Assembly (NCBI GenBank): GCA_942492815.1
Contig: OW818658.1
Coordinates: 6,324,001 to 6,388,000, forward strand
Length of the DNA stretch: 64,000 bases
Origin: JAEUWI01 sp942492815
Lineage (GTDB): Bacteria; Hydrogenedentota; Hydrogenedentia; Hydrogenedentales; JAEUWI01
Direction of reading: 5' to 3'
Below, in pieces: positions 44,296 through 53,123 of this stretch (positions are counted from its first letter, which is position 1; every line of letters starts with the position of its first letter). The translations under genes were made by a program, and so were the position numbers. Below the pieces are notes generated by a model. It had not been told where the DNA came from. It did not search any database and saw only the letters and a list, made by a program, of their open reading frames with translations.

Positions 44296-46818
44296 GTGGT
44301 TGGATTTAGAAGTGTGCCGCGCCGGGCGTTGACGTGGCTGATGGCCTTGGTTATTGTTGGTGTCTTTGCGGCGGGTGGCGCCGCCTGGGCGGAGATGTCG
44401 TGGAAGGATCTCCCCCCGCTGCCCGGTCCCCTGTCGGGGCATTTTTCGGGTACCCACAACGGCGCGTTGATCGTCGCGGGTGGCTCCAATTTACCCGTGT
44501 CCCCCTTCCAGGGCGGTGAAAAACAATGGCTGGACCGGATCTACGTGCTGGAGCCGGGCGCGGATGCCTGGAAGGACGCCGGTCAACTTCCCCAAGCTCG
44601 GGCCTATGGCGGGGCGGTGTCCACACCCGAGGGACTGTTTCTTCTCGGGGGTACCGATGGACAGACCTGCTTCGATAGCGTGCTCCGACTGACGTGGGAA
44701 GAAAGTACGGTTACGATTGACCCGGCGGGCACGTTGCCCGGACCGCTTGCCTTTCACGGTGCGGCGCTGGTGGGGAAGTCCATCTATCTGACGGGCGGAC
44801 AGGCCGATCCGAAGGCCACGGAGGCCCAGAACCGGACCTGGTCGTGGATGTATGGGTCGTCGGGCGCGTCGTGGGAAGAGGTTGAGGCGCTGCCCGGAGG
44901 ATCGCGGATGTTGCCCGTGGTGGTGAGCCGGGACGACAACCTGTATGTGTTCAGCGGCGCGTCGTTGTTTAAGAAAGGCGATGGCACGCCGGGGCGCATA
45001 TTTCTGAATGACGGCTATCGCTACACACCGGGCAAGGGCTGGAAGACCCTCACGGGACCGCCCGTGCCCCTGGTGGCGGCACCCGCGCTGCCCTGGGGCC
45101 AGGCGCATATCATTGTGAGCAGCGGCGACGATGGGAAGCTCTTCGAGCAGTCGGCGCAACTGGGAGATAGTCACCCTGGGTTTCCCAAAACGATCTGGGC
45201 GTATCACACGATTACGGACACGTGGGTGGAGAAGGGCACGGTGCCCCAGCCCACGGTGACGACCCAAGCGGTGCTCTGGCAGGATCGCATGGTGATTCCC
45301 GGCGGCGAGGATCGTCCGGGTCACCGAACGACATCGGTACTTTCGGGCGTGCCCGTGGCGATCACCAAGAGCCTTAGCTGGCTGGACTATGGTGCGCTGG
45401 GGCTGTATTTTGCCGCGCTGGTCTATATCGGGATCTACTGTTCTCGCCGCGAGGCCAACACGGAGGTGTATTTCCTGGGTGGTGGTCGAATCCCCTGGTG
45501 GGCGCTCGGCATCAGCATTTTTGGTACGTCGCTCAGCTCGATTACCTACCTGGCGATTCCGGCGAATGCCTACGCGACCAACTGGGTTGGTTTCCTGAGC
45601 AATACGTGCATTGTGCTGGTCGCGCCTTTTGTCGTGTGGCTTTATGTGCCCCGGTATCGGAACGCGAAAGTCCCCACGGCCTACACCTATTTGGAGCAGC
45701 GCTTTAATCTGGCGGTGCGGATCTATGGCAGTCTGGTCTTCATGATGTTCCAATTCGGGCGCATGGCGATTGTGCTGTACCTGCCGGCGATCACGCTCTC
45801 GGCGTCCACGGGCCTGAGCATCGAGATCTGTATTCTGGCGACGGGTGTGCTGGCCACCTTCTACACCATGCTCGGTGGGATCGAGGCGGTCATCTGGACC
45901 GATGTGGTCCAGTCGATCGTGCTGCTGGCGGGGGCCGTGCTGGCGCTGTATCTGGTGGCCACCAATATTGACGGGGGGATTGTCGGGGCCTTCGCAACGG
46001 CCGTGGAAAACGACAAGTTCCATACCTTCAACTGGACCTGGGATATGACGACCACGGCGGTGTGGGTATGTATTCTCGGCAATTTCTTTGCCATGTTCTA
46101 CCCGTACACGGCGGATCAGACCATGGTGCAGCGCTATCTGAGCGCGCGCAACGAGAACGACGCGAAGCGCGCGGTCTGGGTGAACGCCGCGTTGACCATA
46201 CCGGTGTCGGTAATTTTCTTCGGCCTGGGCACGGCGCTGTTTGTGTATTTCAAGCACCACCCCGGCCAACTGGATCCCACGCTCAAGAACGACGCCATCC
46301 TGCCCGTCTTCGTCATGGCCATGTTCCCGACGGGTATGAAGGGCGTGTTGATCTCGGGCGTATTCGCGGCGGCCATGTCCTCCCTGGACAGCAGCATGAA
46401 CAGCATGGCTTCGGTGCTGGTGAACGACTACTACCGGCGCTTCAAGAAAGATGTGAACGAGGGCACCGCACTGAAGGTGGCGCGGTGGCTCACCCTGCTG
46501 CTCGGGGGCTTGGGCACCGGGGCGGCCTGGTTTCTGGCCGGCACGCAGGCGACCTCGCTTTTTGACACCTACATGAAGCTACTCGGCATGGCTGGGGGCG
46601 GTCTGGCGGGCGTGGTGGCGCTGGGGATGTTCACAAAGCGGGCCAGCGGCCGGGGCGTCCTCGTCGGCGCGGCGGTCAGTGCGATGGCAGTGTATTATGT
46701 GAATGCCAATAACCTCACGCACTTCTATCTCCATGGCATGATCGGGTTCCTCGTCTCCTTTGGCGTGGGCTATGCGGTGAGCCTGCTGGCACCGCGCCAG
46801 GAGGCGGGTGCGAGCTGA
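44296..46818 (+). CDS. Fusion of a NanM-like Kelch propeller with a Na+/solute symporter
   Basis: An 840-residue fusion. A signal/anchor (TWLMALVIVGVFAAGGAAW) leads to a Kelch propeller to about residue 350 (ALIVAGGSNLP, GLFLLGGTDG, SIYLTGGQ, LYVFSGAS), as in N-acetylneuraminate mutarotase NanM. The rest, from YGALGLYFAALVYIG, is a sodium:solute symporter of the SSS family with about 13 helices; FGTSLSSITYLAIPANAYA and MSSLDSSMNSMASVLVNDYYRR are the typical helix motifs for Na+ binding. The propeller faces the periplasm and may convert a sugar to the anomer the transporter takes. Sialic acid is the likely but unproven substrate. Start: GTG with GGGAG upstream. Confidence 0.88.
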   Translation: MVGFRSVPRRALTWLMALVIVGVFAAGGAAWAEMSWKDLPPLPGPLSGHFSGTHNGALIVAGGSNLPVSPFQGGEKQWLDRIYVLEPGADAWKDAGQLPQARAYGGAVSTPEGLFLLGGTDGQTCFDSVLRLTWEESTVTIDPAGTLPGPLAFHGAALVGKSIYLTGGQADPKATEAQNRTWSWMYGSSGASWEEVEALPGGSRMLPVVVSRDDNLYVFSGASLFKKGDGTPGRIFLNDGYRYTPGKGWKTLTGPPVPLVAAPALPWGQAHIIVSSGDDGKLFEQSAQLGDSHPGFPKTIWAYHTITDTWVEKGTVPQPTVTTQAVLWQDRMVIPGGEDRPGHRTTSVLSGVPVAITKSLSWLDYGALGLYFAALVYIGIYCSRREANTEVYFLGGGRIPWWALGISIFGTSLSSITYLAIPANAYATNWVGFLSNTCIVLVAPFVVWLYVPRYRNAKVPTAYTYLEQRFNLAVRIYGSLVFMMFQFGRMAIVLYLPAITLSASTGLSIEICILATGVLATFYTMLGGIEAVIWTDVVQSIVLLAGAVLALYLVATNIDGGIVGAFATAVENDKFHTFNWTWDMTTTAVWVCILGNFFAMFYPYTADQTMVQRYLSARNENDAKRAVWVNAALTIPVSVIFFGLGTALFVYFKHHPGQLDPTLKNDAILPVFVMAMFPTGMKGVLISGVFAAAMSSLDSSMNSMASVLVNDYYRRFKKDVNEGTALKVARWLTLLLGGLGTGAAWFLAGTQATSLFDTYMKLLGMAGGGLAGVVALGMFTKRASGRGVLVGAAVSAMAVYYVNANNLTHFYLHGMIGFLVSFGVGYAVSLLAPRQEAGAS

Positions 46819-46910
46819 TTCCGGCGGGTTGATCCCGGCCACGGGAGCAAAATTCCATTTCTGGCGTTTCGATCCGCTATACTGTTGGAAACCTGAACCA
46901 GAGAGAAATT

Positions 46911-48125
46911 ATGACATTTGAGGAATTTGAGGATCTCGATCCGCGCTGCCTGCGCGTATTGAAGCAGATGGGGATAGAAGTCCCCACCCCCGTACAGGAG
47001 CAGGCGCTCCCTATTGTGCTTACCGGGAAAGACCTGGTGGCCACGGCACAGACCGGTACCGGCAAGACGCTGGCCTTTGCCCTTCCCGCCCTTTCGCGGC
47101 TGGCGAAGGAGAAGGAATCGCGCAACCGCATGCTGGTGCTGGTCCCCACGCGGGAACTCGCGGTGCAGGTGGAGTCGGTGATTGCGGGGCTCTGCAAGGC
47201 ACTACACATGCACAGCGCGCTGATCTATGGCGGCGTAGGCTTTGGCGGCCAGATTGCCGACTTGAAGCGGGGTTGCGATGTTATCGTGGCCACGCCGGGC
47301 CGGTTGCTCGATCACATGAGCCGGGGCGCGATTAAGTTCGAAAACCTGGAAATCCTGGTCTTCGACGAGGCCGACCGCATGCTGGACATGGGCTTTTTGC
47401 CCGATATCAAGCGAATCCTGTCCAAACTGCCCGCCAACCGACAAACCCTGATGTTTTCGGCAACCTTTGCGCCCGAGCTGGCGCGCCTGACCCGCAGTAT
47501 GATGCGGGATCCGGGCCGGATTGAAGTCGGGGCGATATCCATGCCGGTGGATAAGGTCCGCCAGTTGGTGATCCCGGTGCGCCAGGAAGATAAGTCAAAA
47601 ATCCTGATGGAAATCCTGAAAGAAGAGCAGATCGACACGGCGATTATCTTCCTGCGGACGAAAATCCGTACGGAACGCGTGACGAAGCTCCTGAAAACGA
47701 ACGGCTTCAAGGCGGCGGCGATTCACGGGGACCTGTCCCAGGTTATCCGCCAGAAATCGTTGGAAGGTTTCCGGAGTGGCAAGTATGAGTTGCTGGTGGC
47801 GACGGATGTGGCGGCGCGCGGGCTGGATATTGACGATATCAGCCACGTGATCAATTATGACATTCCTGAGAACCCGGACGACTACGTGCACCGTATTGGC
47901 CGCACGGCCCGGGCGGAGAAAGAGGGCGACGCGATCACCTTTGTGACCCCGACCGACCATTCGGCGCTCGGGGAAATAGAGAAGACGCTGGGTCGGAATC
48001 TTCCCCGGAAAGAGTACGAGGGGGCACCCAACGTGCTGACCCTCTGGCGTCCCGCGGGGGCCAAGCGGGAGGGAATTCCCGCGACCCGGGCCCGGAAGGG
48101 TCGGAGTCTCATGCGCCGCCGTTAG
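46911..48125 (+). CDS. DEAD-box ATP-dependent RNA helicase (RhlE-like)
   Basis: A 404-residue DEAD-box helicase with all motifs in order: Q motif (PTPVQEQALP), AQTGTGKT (I), PTRELA (Ia), TPGRL (Ib), DEAD (II), SAT (III), ATDVAARGLDI (V) and HRIGRTAR (VI). The short basic tail (RARKGRSLMRRR) is typical of RhlE-like proteins. It unwinds structured RNA in ribosome assembly or decay in the cytoplasm. AGAGAGAA precedes the ATG. A hairpin (about 48137-48169) follows the stop, so it is separate from the mre cluster. Confidence 0.95.
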   Translation: MTFEEFEDLDPRCLRVLKQMGIEVPTPVQEQALPIVLTGKDLVATAQTGTGKTLAFALPALSRLAKEKESRNRMLVLVPTRELAVQVESVIAGLCKALHMHSALIYGGVGFGGQIADLKRGCDVIVATPGRLLDHMSRGAIKFENLEILVFDEADRMLDMGFLPDIKRILSKLPANRQTLMFSATFAPELARLTRSMMRDPGRIEVGAISMPVDKVRQLVIPVRQEDKSKILMEILKEEQIDTAIIFLRTKIRTERVTKLLKTNGFKAAAIHGDLSQVIRQKSLEGFRSGKYELLVATDVAARGLDIDDISHVINYDIPENPDDYVHRIGRTARAEKEGDAITFVTPTDHSALGEIEKTLGRNLPRKEYEGAPNVLTLWRPAGAKREGIPATRARKGRSLMRRR

Positions 48126-48215
48126 GGCGGTCGTGCGGCGTGCCGGGGGTATACCCGGTATGCCGGTTGAGTGAGGGCGGAGCCCCAGGCCGGGCAGTCC
48201 GGCTCCGGACCTGAA

Positions 48216-48244
48216 TTGGTTTTGAGAGCCCGATTTGATATAAT
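48216..48244 (+). promoter_or_regulatory. Promoter of the mre/rod cluster
   Basis: TTGGTT-N17-TATAAT: a perfect -10 with ideal spacing and a weaker -35. The transcript would start near 48251, leaving a leader of about 120 bases before mreB. Confidence 0.7.
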
Positions 48245-48371
48245 GCGCCCGGCCAAATGGGCACATCTCTAAGTCCTTAAAATTATGCGTCTTAGGGTGT
48301 TTCTTGCCCTCCCACAGCGCCCGATGGGCGTCTGCCATGATTACGATGCTCACCGTGAGGTTCGATATAGA

Positions 48372-49397
48372 ATGAAATTCTGGCATTATCTTCCAGGCCT
48401 GTTCTCCCATGATATGGCGATCGATCTGGGCACCGCCAATACGCTCGTCTACGTCAAGGGACAGGGCATCGTTCTGTGTGAACCATCGGTGGTGGCGATC
48501 AACACGAAGACGGGCAAGCCCCGTGCCGTGGGCAATGAAGCGAAGATGATGATCGGTCGCACGCCGGGCAATATTATTGCCATCCGGCCCATGAAGGACG
48601 GCGTGATCGCGGACTTTGAAATCACCCAGGAGATGCTGCGTCACTTCATCCAGAAGGTGCACAATCGCAGCCGGCTGGTGTGGCCCCGCGTGGCGATCAG
48701 CGTGCCTTCAGGCATCACGGAGGTGGAGAAGCGCGCCGTTATTGACAGCGCGATGAAGGCGGGCGCGAAGAAGGTTTACATTATTGAAGAGCCCATGGCG
48801 GCGGCGATTGGCGCGGGTCTCCCGGTGCACGAGCCCCAGGGCTGCATGGTGGTGGATATTGGCGGCGGCACGACGGAAGTCGCGGTGATCTCCCTGGGCG
48901 GCATCGTGTTCGCCAAGTCCGTCCGCGTGGCGGGCGACGACATGGACCAGGCGATCATCCAGCACCTGAAGCGGACCTACAACATGGTGGTGGGCGAGCG
49001 GACGGCGGAAGACATCAAGATCGCTATCGGTTCGGCCTTCCCGCTGAAGGACGAGCTGGAGATGCAGGTGAAGGGGCGGGACCAGGTCATGGGCCTGCCC
49101 AAGATCATTACCATCACCTCCGAAGAAATCCGGGAATCCCTCCGGGAACCGGTCAGCGCCATGGTGGACGCGGTCCGCGTGACGCTGGAGCGCACCCCGC
49201 CGGAGTTGTCGGCGGATATTGTCGATCGCGGCGTGGTGCTCGCGGGCGGGGGTGCCAACCTCCGCGGATTGGACCAGTTGCTGGCGAAGGAAACGGGCCT
49301 GCACGTTTCGGTGGCCGAAGATCCCCTCACGGCCGTCGTGCTCGGCACGGGTAAATTCCTGGAAGAACTCAAGAATTATCCGGACGAGGAGATGTAA
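48372..49397 (+). CDS. mreB: Rod-shape actin homologue MreB
   Basis: A 341-residue actin-fold protein that polymerises under the inner membrane and directs the elongation machinery. Motifs: phosphate 1 AIDLGTANTLVYVKGQG, connect/phosphate 2 VVDIGGGTTEVAVISLGG, EEPMAAAIGAGL and the adenosine motif VLAGGGANLRGLD. The N-terminal KFWHYLPGLF is an amphipathic membrane anchor, which supports the start chosen, although the ribosome site (GTGAGG, 12 bases off) is weak. First gene of the cluster; mreC begins 13 bases after it. Confidence 0.96.
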   Translation: MKFWHYLPGLFSHDMAIDLGTANTLVYVKGQGIVLCEPSVVAINTKTGKPRAVGNEAKMMIGRTPGNIIAIRPMKDGVIADFEITQEMLRHFIQKVHNRSRLVWPRVAISVPSGITEVEKRAVIDSAMKAGAKKVYIIEEPMAAAIGAGLPVHEPQGCMVVDIGGGTTEVAVISLGGIVFAKSVRVAGDDMDQAIIQHLKRTYNMVVGERTAEDIKIAIGSAFPLKDELEMQVKGRDQVMGLPKIITITSEEIRESLREPVSAMVDAVRVTLERTPPELSADIVDRGVVLAGGGANLRGLDQLLAKETGLHVSVAEDPLTAVVLGTGKFLEELKNYPDEEM

Positions 49398-49410
49398 CGG
49401 AGAGCCCCGC

Positions 49411-50355
49411 TTGAATCTCACCCGTTATCTTGCGACGCACCGCCCGGAAGTGATTCTGGCGGTTCTGTCTTTATCCTCTCTCATATCGCTCTTTACGGGC
49501 ACGTCTTCGAGCTTCATCCAGCGCGGCTTGAGCCGTGTTGTCAGCATCTCGGGCTATCCGGTGCTGGTGGCGCGCACCGCAGTGGAAGAGGCGTTCCACT
49601 ATGCCTTTGACTCGGTGGCGAGTTACAACGCCCTCCGCAAAGACAGCGAAAGCCTTCGAGGCGTCCAGACCCGACTCCAGACGGTGCTTGCGGTGGAAGA
49701 GGAACTCGCGGCGGAGAACCGGCGCCTGCGGAGCATGCTCGATTTCGCCCAATCCGAACCGCGCTTGACGCAGGTGCCTGCGCGGGTCATCGGGAGCCTC
49801 CGGGGCATGCTGACCATCAACCGCGGGCGGGTCCACGGCATCCAACCGCGGATGGCGGTGATCACGGAGCGAGGCGTGGTCGGGATGGTCACGGACGTGC
49901 AGGATCTCTCGGCGAGCGTGGCTACGGTACACCACCGGGATTGCCGGATTCCCGGGATGGTCCATCGCAACCGGATCCGGGCGTATGACGGGGTGGTCAA
50001 AGCCAACGGAACCGACTATAATTATATCTGCTCCATGGACTTCATCGACATGAAGAACGATGTCCGTCCGGGGGATATCGTGGTGACGAGTCCCGAAAGC
50101 CAGTTTTTCCCCGCAGGCCTGCCCGTGGGAACGGTCACCGTCGTGCGTGAAACGGGCGGTGCGCTCTGGCGTTATGCCGAGCTGGAGCCCGCAGTCGATC
50201 CCTATGTGCTGGATGAGGTTTTTGTTGTGATGCGCTATGTGCCGGAGGAAGAGTTTTTTACGGGTCCTGGAACGCAGGATGCCTACCGCTCCGCCACGTC
50301 GCTGGCCCCTGCCCTCCCCGATGACCGCCCGATCCAGGAGCGCTTTGCCCCATGA
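49411..50355 (+). CDS. mreC: Rod-shape determining protein MreC
   Basis: A 314-residue MreC: a short cytoplasmic N-terminus, one transmembrane helix (EVILAVLSLSSLISLFTG), a coiled coil (LQTVLAVEEELAAENRRLRSML) and the periplasmic beta domains with INRGRVHGIQPRMAVITERGVVG and RPGDIVVTSPESQFFPAGLPVGTV. It bridges MreB with PBP2/RodA. The start is a TTG with GGAGAG eight bases before; no better in-frame start exists. A 306-base gap with a repeat separates it from mreD. Confidence 0.93.
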   Translation: MNLTRYLATHRPEVILAVLSLSSLISLFTGTSSSFIQRGLSRVVSISGYPVLVARTAVEEAFHYAFDSVASYNALRKDSESLRGVQTRLQTVLAVEEELAAENRRLRSMLDFAQSEPRLTQVPARVIGSLRGMLTINRGRVHGIQPRMAVITERGVVGMVTDVQDLSASVATVHHRDCRIPGMVHRNRIRAYDGVVKANGTDYNYICSMDFIDMKNDVRPGDIVVTSPESQFFPAGLPVGTVTVVRETGGALWRYAELEPAVDPYVLDEVFVVMRYVPEEEFFTGPGTQDAYRSATSLAPALPDDRPIQERFAP

Positions 50356-50465
50356 TGGCGGCCTCGCCCTATTCAGATCTTTCCGGCGTCCGTCGCCGAA
50401 GCCCGCGGGGTATTTGCATTAAGAACGGCAAGAGGCTGCGGAAGTATGGAAGAGATTCCGGGAAT

Positions 50466-50584
50466 ATGGAGCGGGGGCTTTCCAGCCCCCGAGTTCGGGC
50501 AACACAGTTGCACGGGAAATCGGTCTTAGAACGAGTGATGATGTGCGTGACGCAAAAAGGGGGGCTGGAAAGCCCCCGCTCCAT
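50466..50584. repeat. GGAGCGGGGGCTTTCC-type inverted repeat inside the mre cluster
   Basis: The left arm (50466-50490) starts ATGGAGCGGGGGCTTTCC and the right arm (50559-50584) is its complement over about 25 bases. The left arm also has a small own hairpin. It accounts for most of the gap between mreC and mreD, where I see no gene. Confidence 0.85.
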
Positions 50585-50661
50585 AGGTTCCGCACTCCTT
50601 GATACTGCGACATTCTTAATAGAATTGCCCTACCGGAATCTGCGGGAGCCCGTGACGCGCC

Positions 50662-51168
50662 ATGCTGCATAATATTTTATGGCTGGTTACGGTGGTCGTC
50701 ATGGCCCTGGTGCAGACGACTTGGCCGGATTTCTTGACGCTACAGGGCCGGACGCCGGATCTCACGCTGATCCTGGTGGTCTACTTTGCCATTGTTGAAG
50801 GCGAAGAGCGGGCCATGTTTACCGGAGCGGTGGGCGGCATCTACCAGGACGTGGCGAGCCGGGTGGACCTGGGCCACAATATTCTCTGTCTGGTGCTGAT
50901 CGCCTATGCGGTGGGCCGTCTTTCCACGCGACTGGTCACGGAGCATCCGGCGGTCAAGGCCGGGCTGGTCTTTCTGGCGTGCGTTGCCCAGGGAATTCTT
51001 TACACGTTTGTTCTGTACGTTCAGGAGCCGGCCACGCCCGTGGTGGGCAACATCGTGACGGTGGTGGTGCCGTCGGCCTTCTACACCGCCCTGATCACGC
51101 CCTTTGTGTTTTTTGCCCTTACCCGTATGTTCGGGGGGCGTCCCGCGCCCCAGGGGAGCATCGCCTGA
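50662..51168 (+). CDS. mreD: Rod-shape determining protein MreD
   Basis: A 168-residue, highly hydrophobic inner-membrane protein with about five helices. MreD is poorly conserved, but LQGRTPDLTLILVVYFAIVEGEERAMFTGAVGGIYQD is the family's central pattern (P-D-L..., then G...G...D). Position between mreC and PBP2 confirms the call. GGGAG precedes the ATG. Its stop overlaps the next start by one base. Confidence 0.9.
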   Translation: MLHNILWLVTVVVMALVQTTWPDFLTLQGRTPDLTLILVVYFAIVEGEERAMFTGAVGGIYQDVASRVDLGHNILCLVLIAYAVGRLSTRLVTEHPAVKAGLVFLACVAQGILYTFVLYVQEPATPVVGNIVTVVVPSAFYTALITPFVFFALTRMFGGRPAPQGSIA

Positions 51169-53123
51169 TGCCGATCAACAACGAGCCGAAGCGTTATGAA
51201 GGCGTGGAGAATCGGGTTCAATTTCTGGCGCTGATCCTGGCGCTGGTCTTTGTCGCGCCCTGCCTCCAGCTTTGGCAGTTGCAAGTCGTGCGACAGAGCG
51301 AGTATCAGAGCATGGCGGACGAACAGCGCATCTTCCCCCAGACGCTGGAGTCGGATCGGGGCATCATCTTTGGCGCGAATGATGTGATCCTGGCGGACAA
51401 CCGCGCCAGTGTGAACGTGGTTTTCGTGCCGGGGGAATGCCCCGAGGTGCGCCGCGAAGAGACGTCCATCCGCCTGGCGAAACTGCTGGGCCTGGAAGCC
51501 AACAGCGTAATCGAAAAGGTGAAGGCGAAATCGGGAGACCCCTTCGAGCAGGTGGTCATCAAGAACGACGTGACCAAGGCGGAACTTTTTCACATAGAAG
51601 AGAACGCCTTCGATCTGCCGGGGGCGCTAATCCTGGTGCAGCCCCAGCGCCGCTACTACTACAACGAGACCGGCGGCCAGTTGCTGGGTTATCTGGGCGA
51701 GATCCAGCGAAAGCAGTTGGACGATCCCTACTGGCAGGAGAAGGGGTATCACCAGGGCGACGTCATCGGCCAGGACGGGCTGGAGGCCCAGTATGAAAGC
51801 CAACTCCAGGGGGTGGATGGCTTCCTGCAAGTGACCAAATACGCCTCGGGCCGACCCCAGCTCCGCACGGACCGCGGCGGCATGCCGGTATTGGCGCGGC
51901 GGGACAGCGCGGGTAATTCCTCCTCGATCGAAGGTGAAGGCCGCGAACCGCAGGCCGGTGATCCACTCCATCTCACGCTCGATATTGATCTCCAGAAGCA
52001 TTGCGAATCCCTGTTGGTCGGCGAAGAGGGCGCCATCGTGGTGCTGAACGCGGAGACAGGCGGGGTGCTGGCGATGGCGAGCAATCCGAGCTATGACCCG
52101 AGCGTGTTCGTTTCCCACGATCCCACGGGCGAGCGCCAGCGATTGCTCAAGCCGACGGATCCAAAAGCCCCAAAGCCCATGGTGAACAAGGCCTTTCGCG
52201 AGCAGTATCCGCCGGGGTCGGTGTTCAAGGTGATGCTGGCGTCGGCGGCGCTGGAGGAGGGGGTGATCACGCCGCAAACGACGCACTTCTGTGGCGGCAG
52301 CTACCGGATCAATGGCGGGGGTCGCGCCTGGGGCTGCTGGCAGCGCCGGGGCCACGGCCGGGTGGCGGTGAAGGAGGCGCTGGCCTATTCCTGCGACGTG
52401 TTTTTTTACAACGTGGGCCTTTCCCTGGGGGTGGACAAGATCCAGGAATGGTCGCACAAAATGGGGCTGGGGGTGAAAACGGGCATCGATTTGCCGAAGG
52501 AGATTACCGGACTGATTCCGGGGCAGGAGTGGAAAAAGGAGCAGTTCAAGAAAAAGGGGCCGTCGGAGCAGAAATGGTATCCGGGCGACACGGTGAACCT
52601 GAGCATCGGCCAGGGCAGCGCGGCGACGACGCCGCTGCAGAATGCCGTGATGTTGGCGTGCATTGCGAATGGCGGCTATCGGGTGCGACCCTTTCTGAAC
52701 CGCGGCCGGGAGTTGGCGCGGTCGGAGCAGTTGTTGAGCGATTCCACGGTGGAGGTAGTGACGGCGGGCATGCGGATGTGCGTGGAAAAGGCCCCGCCCA
52801 ATTATCCGACGGGCACGGGCTGGCGCGCGGGGATTCCCGGATTCACCATTCTGGGCAAGACGGGATCGGCCCAGATCATGGACCTGGCCAAGCACAAGGT
52901 CTACGGGCATGAAGACAACATCCCCAAGCACATGCGCGACCATGCGTGGTTTGTGGCGGCGGTGACGGATCGGGAGCCGAAAGTTTCCATTTGTATCCTG
53001 GTGGAGCACGGGCACCATGGCAGCACGGCGGCTTCGGTGCTGGGCAAGCCGGTTATTGAGTTTATCTATCGCAACCAGCCCGCACCCGACGTTCAGGTGG
53101 CCCAGGCCGAGGAAAAGAACTGA
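51168..53123 (+). CDS. mrdA: Penicillin-binding protein 2, elongation transpeptidase
   Basis: A 651-residue class B PBP that crosslinks peptidoglycan during elongation. One membrane helix (LALILALVFVAPCLQLW) is followed by the pedestal domain and the transpeptidase. Catalytic motifs: Ser351-Val-Phe-Lys354 (SxxK), Ser408-Cys-Asp (SxD, the PBP2 form) and Lys564-Thr-Gly-Ser. A Gly/Trp-rich CWQRRGHGRVAVKEAL precedes the second motif. It partners RodA, encoded next with a one-base overlap; the start likewise overlaps mreD, so the three are coupled. Confidence 0.96.
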   Translation: MPINNEPKRYEGVENRVQFLALILALVFVAPCLQLWQLQVVRQSEYQSMADEQRIFPQTLESDRGIIFGANDVILADNRASVNVVFVPGECPEVRREETSIRLAKLLGLEANSVIEKVKAKSGDPFEQVVIKNDVTKAELFHIEENAFDLPGALILVQPQRRYYYNETGGQLLGYLGEIQRKQLDDPYWQEKGYHQGDVIGQDGLEAQYESQLQGVDGFLQVTKYASGRPQLRTDRGGMPVLARRDSAGNSSSIEGEGREPQAGDPLHLTLDIDLQKHCESLLVGEEGAIVVLNAETGGVLAMASNPSYDPSVFVSHDPTGERQRLLKPTDPKAPKPMVNKAFREQYPPGSVFKVMLASAALEEGVITPQTTHFCGGSYRINGGGRAWGCWQRRGHGRVAVKEALAYSCDVFFYNVGLSLGVDKIQEWSHKMGLGVKTGIDLPKEITGLIPGQEWKKEQFKKKGPSEQKWYPGDTVNLSIGQGSAATTPLQNAVMLACIANGGYRVRPFLNRGRELARSEQLLSDSTVEVVTAGMRMCVEKAPPNYPTGTGWRAGIPGFTILGKTGSAQIMDLAKHKVYGHEDNIPKHMRDHAWFVAAVTDREPKVSICILVEHGHHGSTAASVLGKPVIEFIYRNQPAPDVQVAQAEEKN

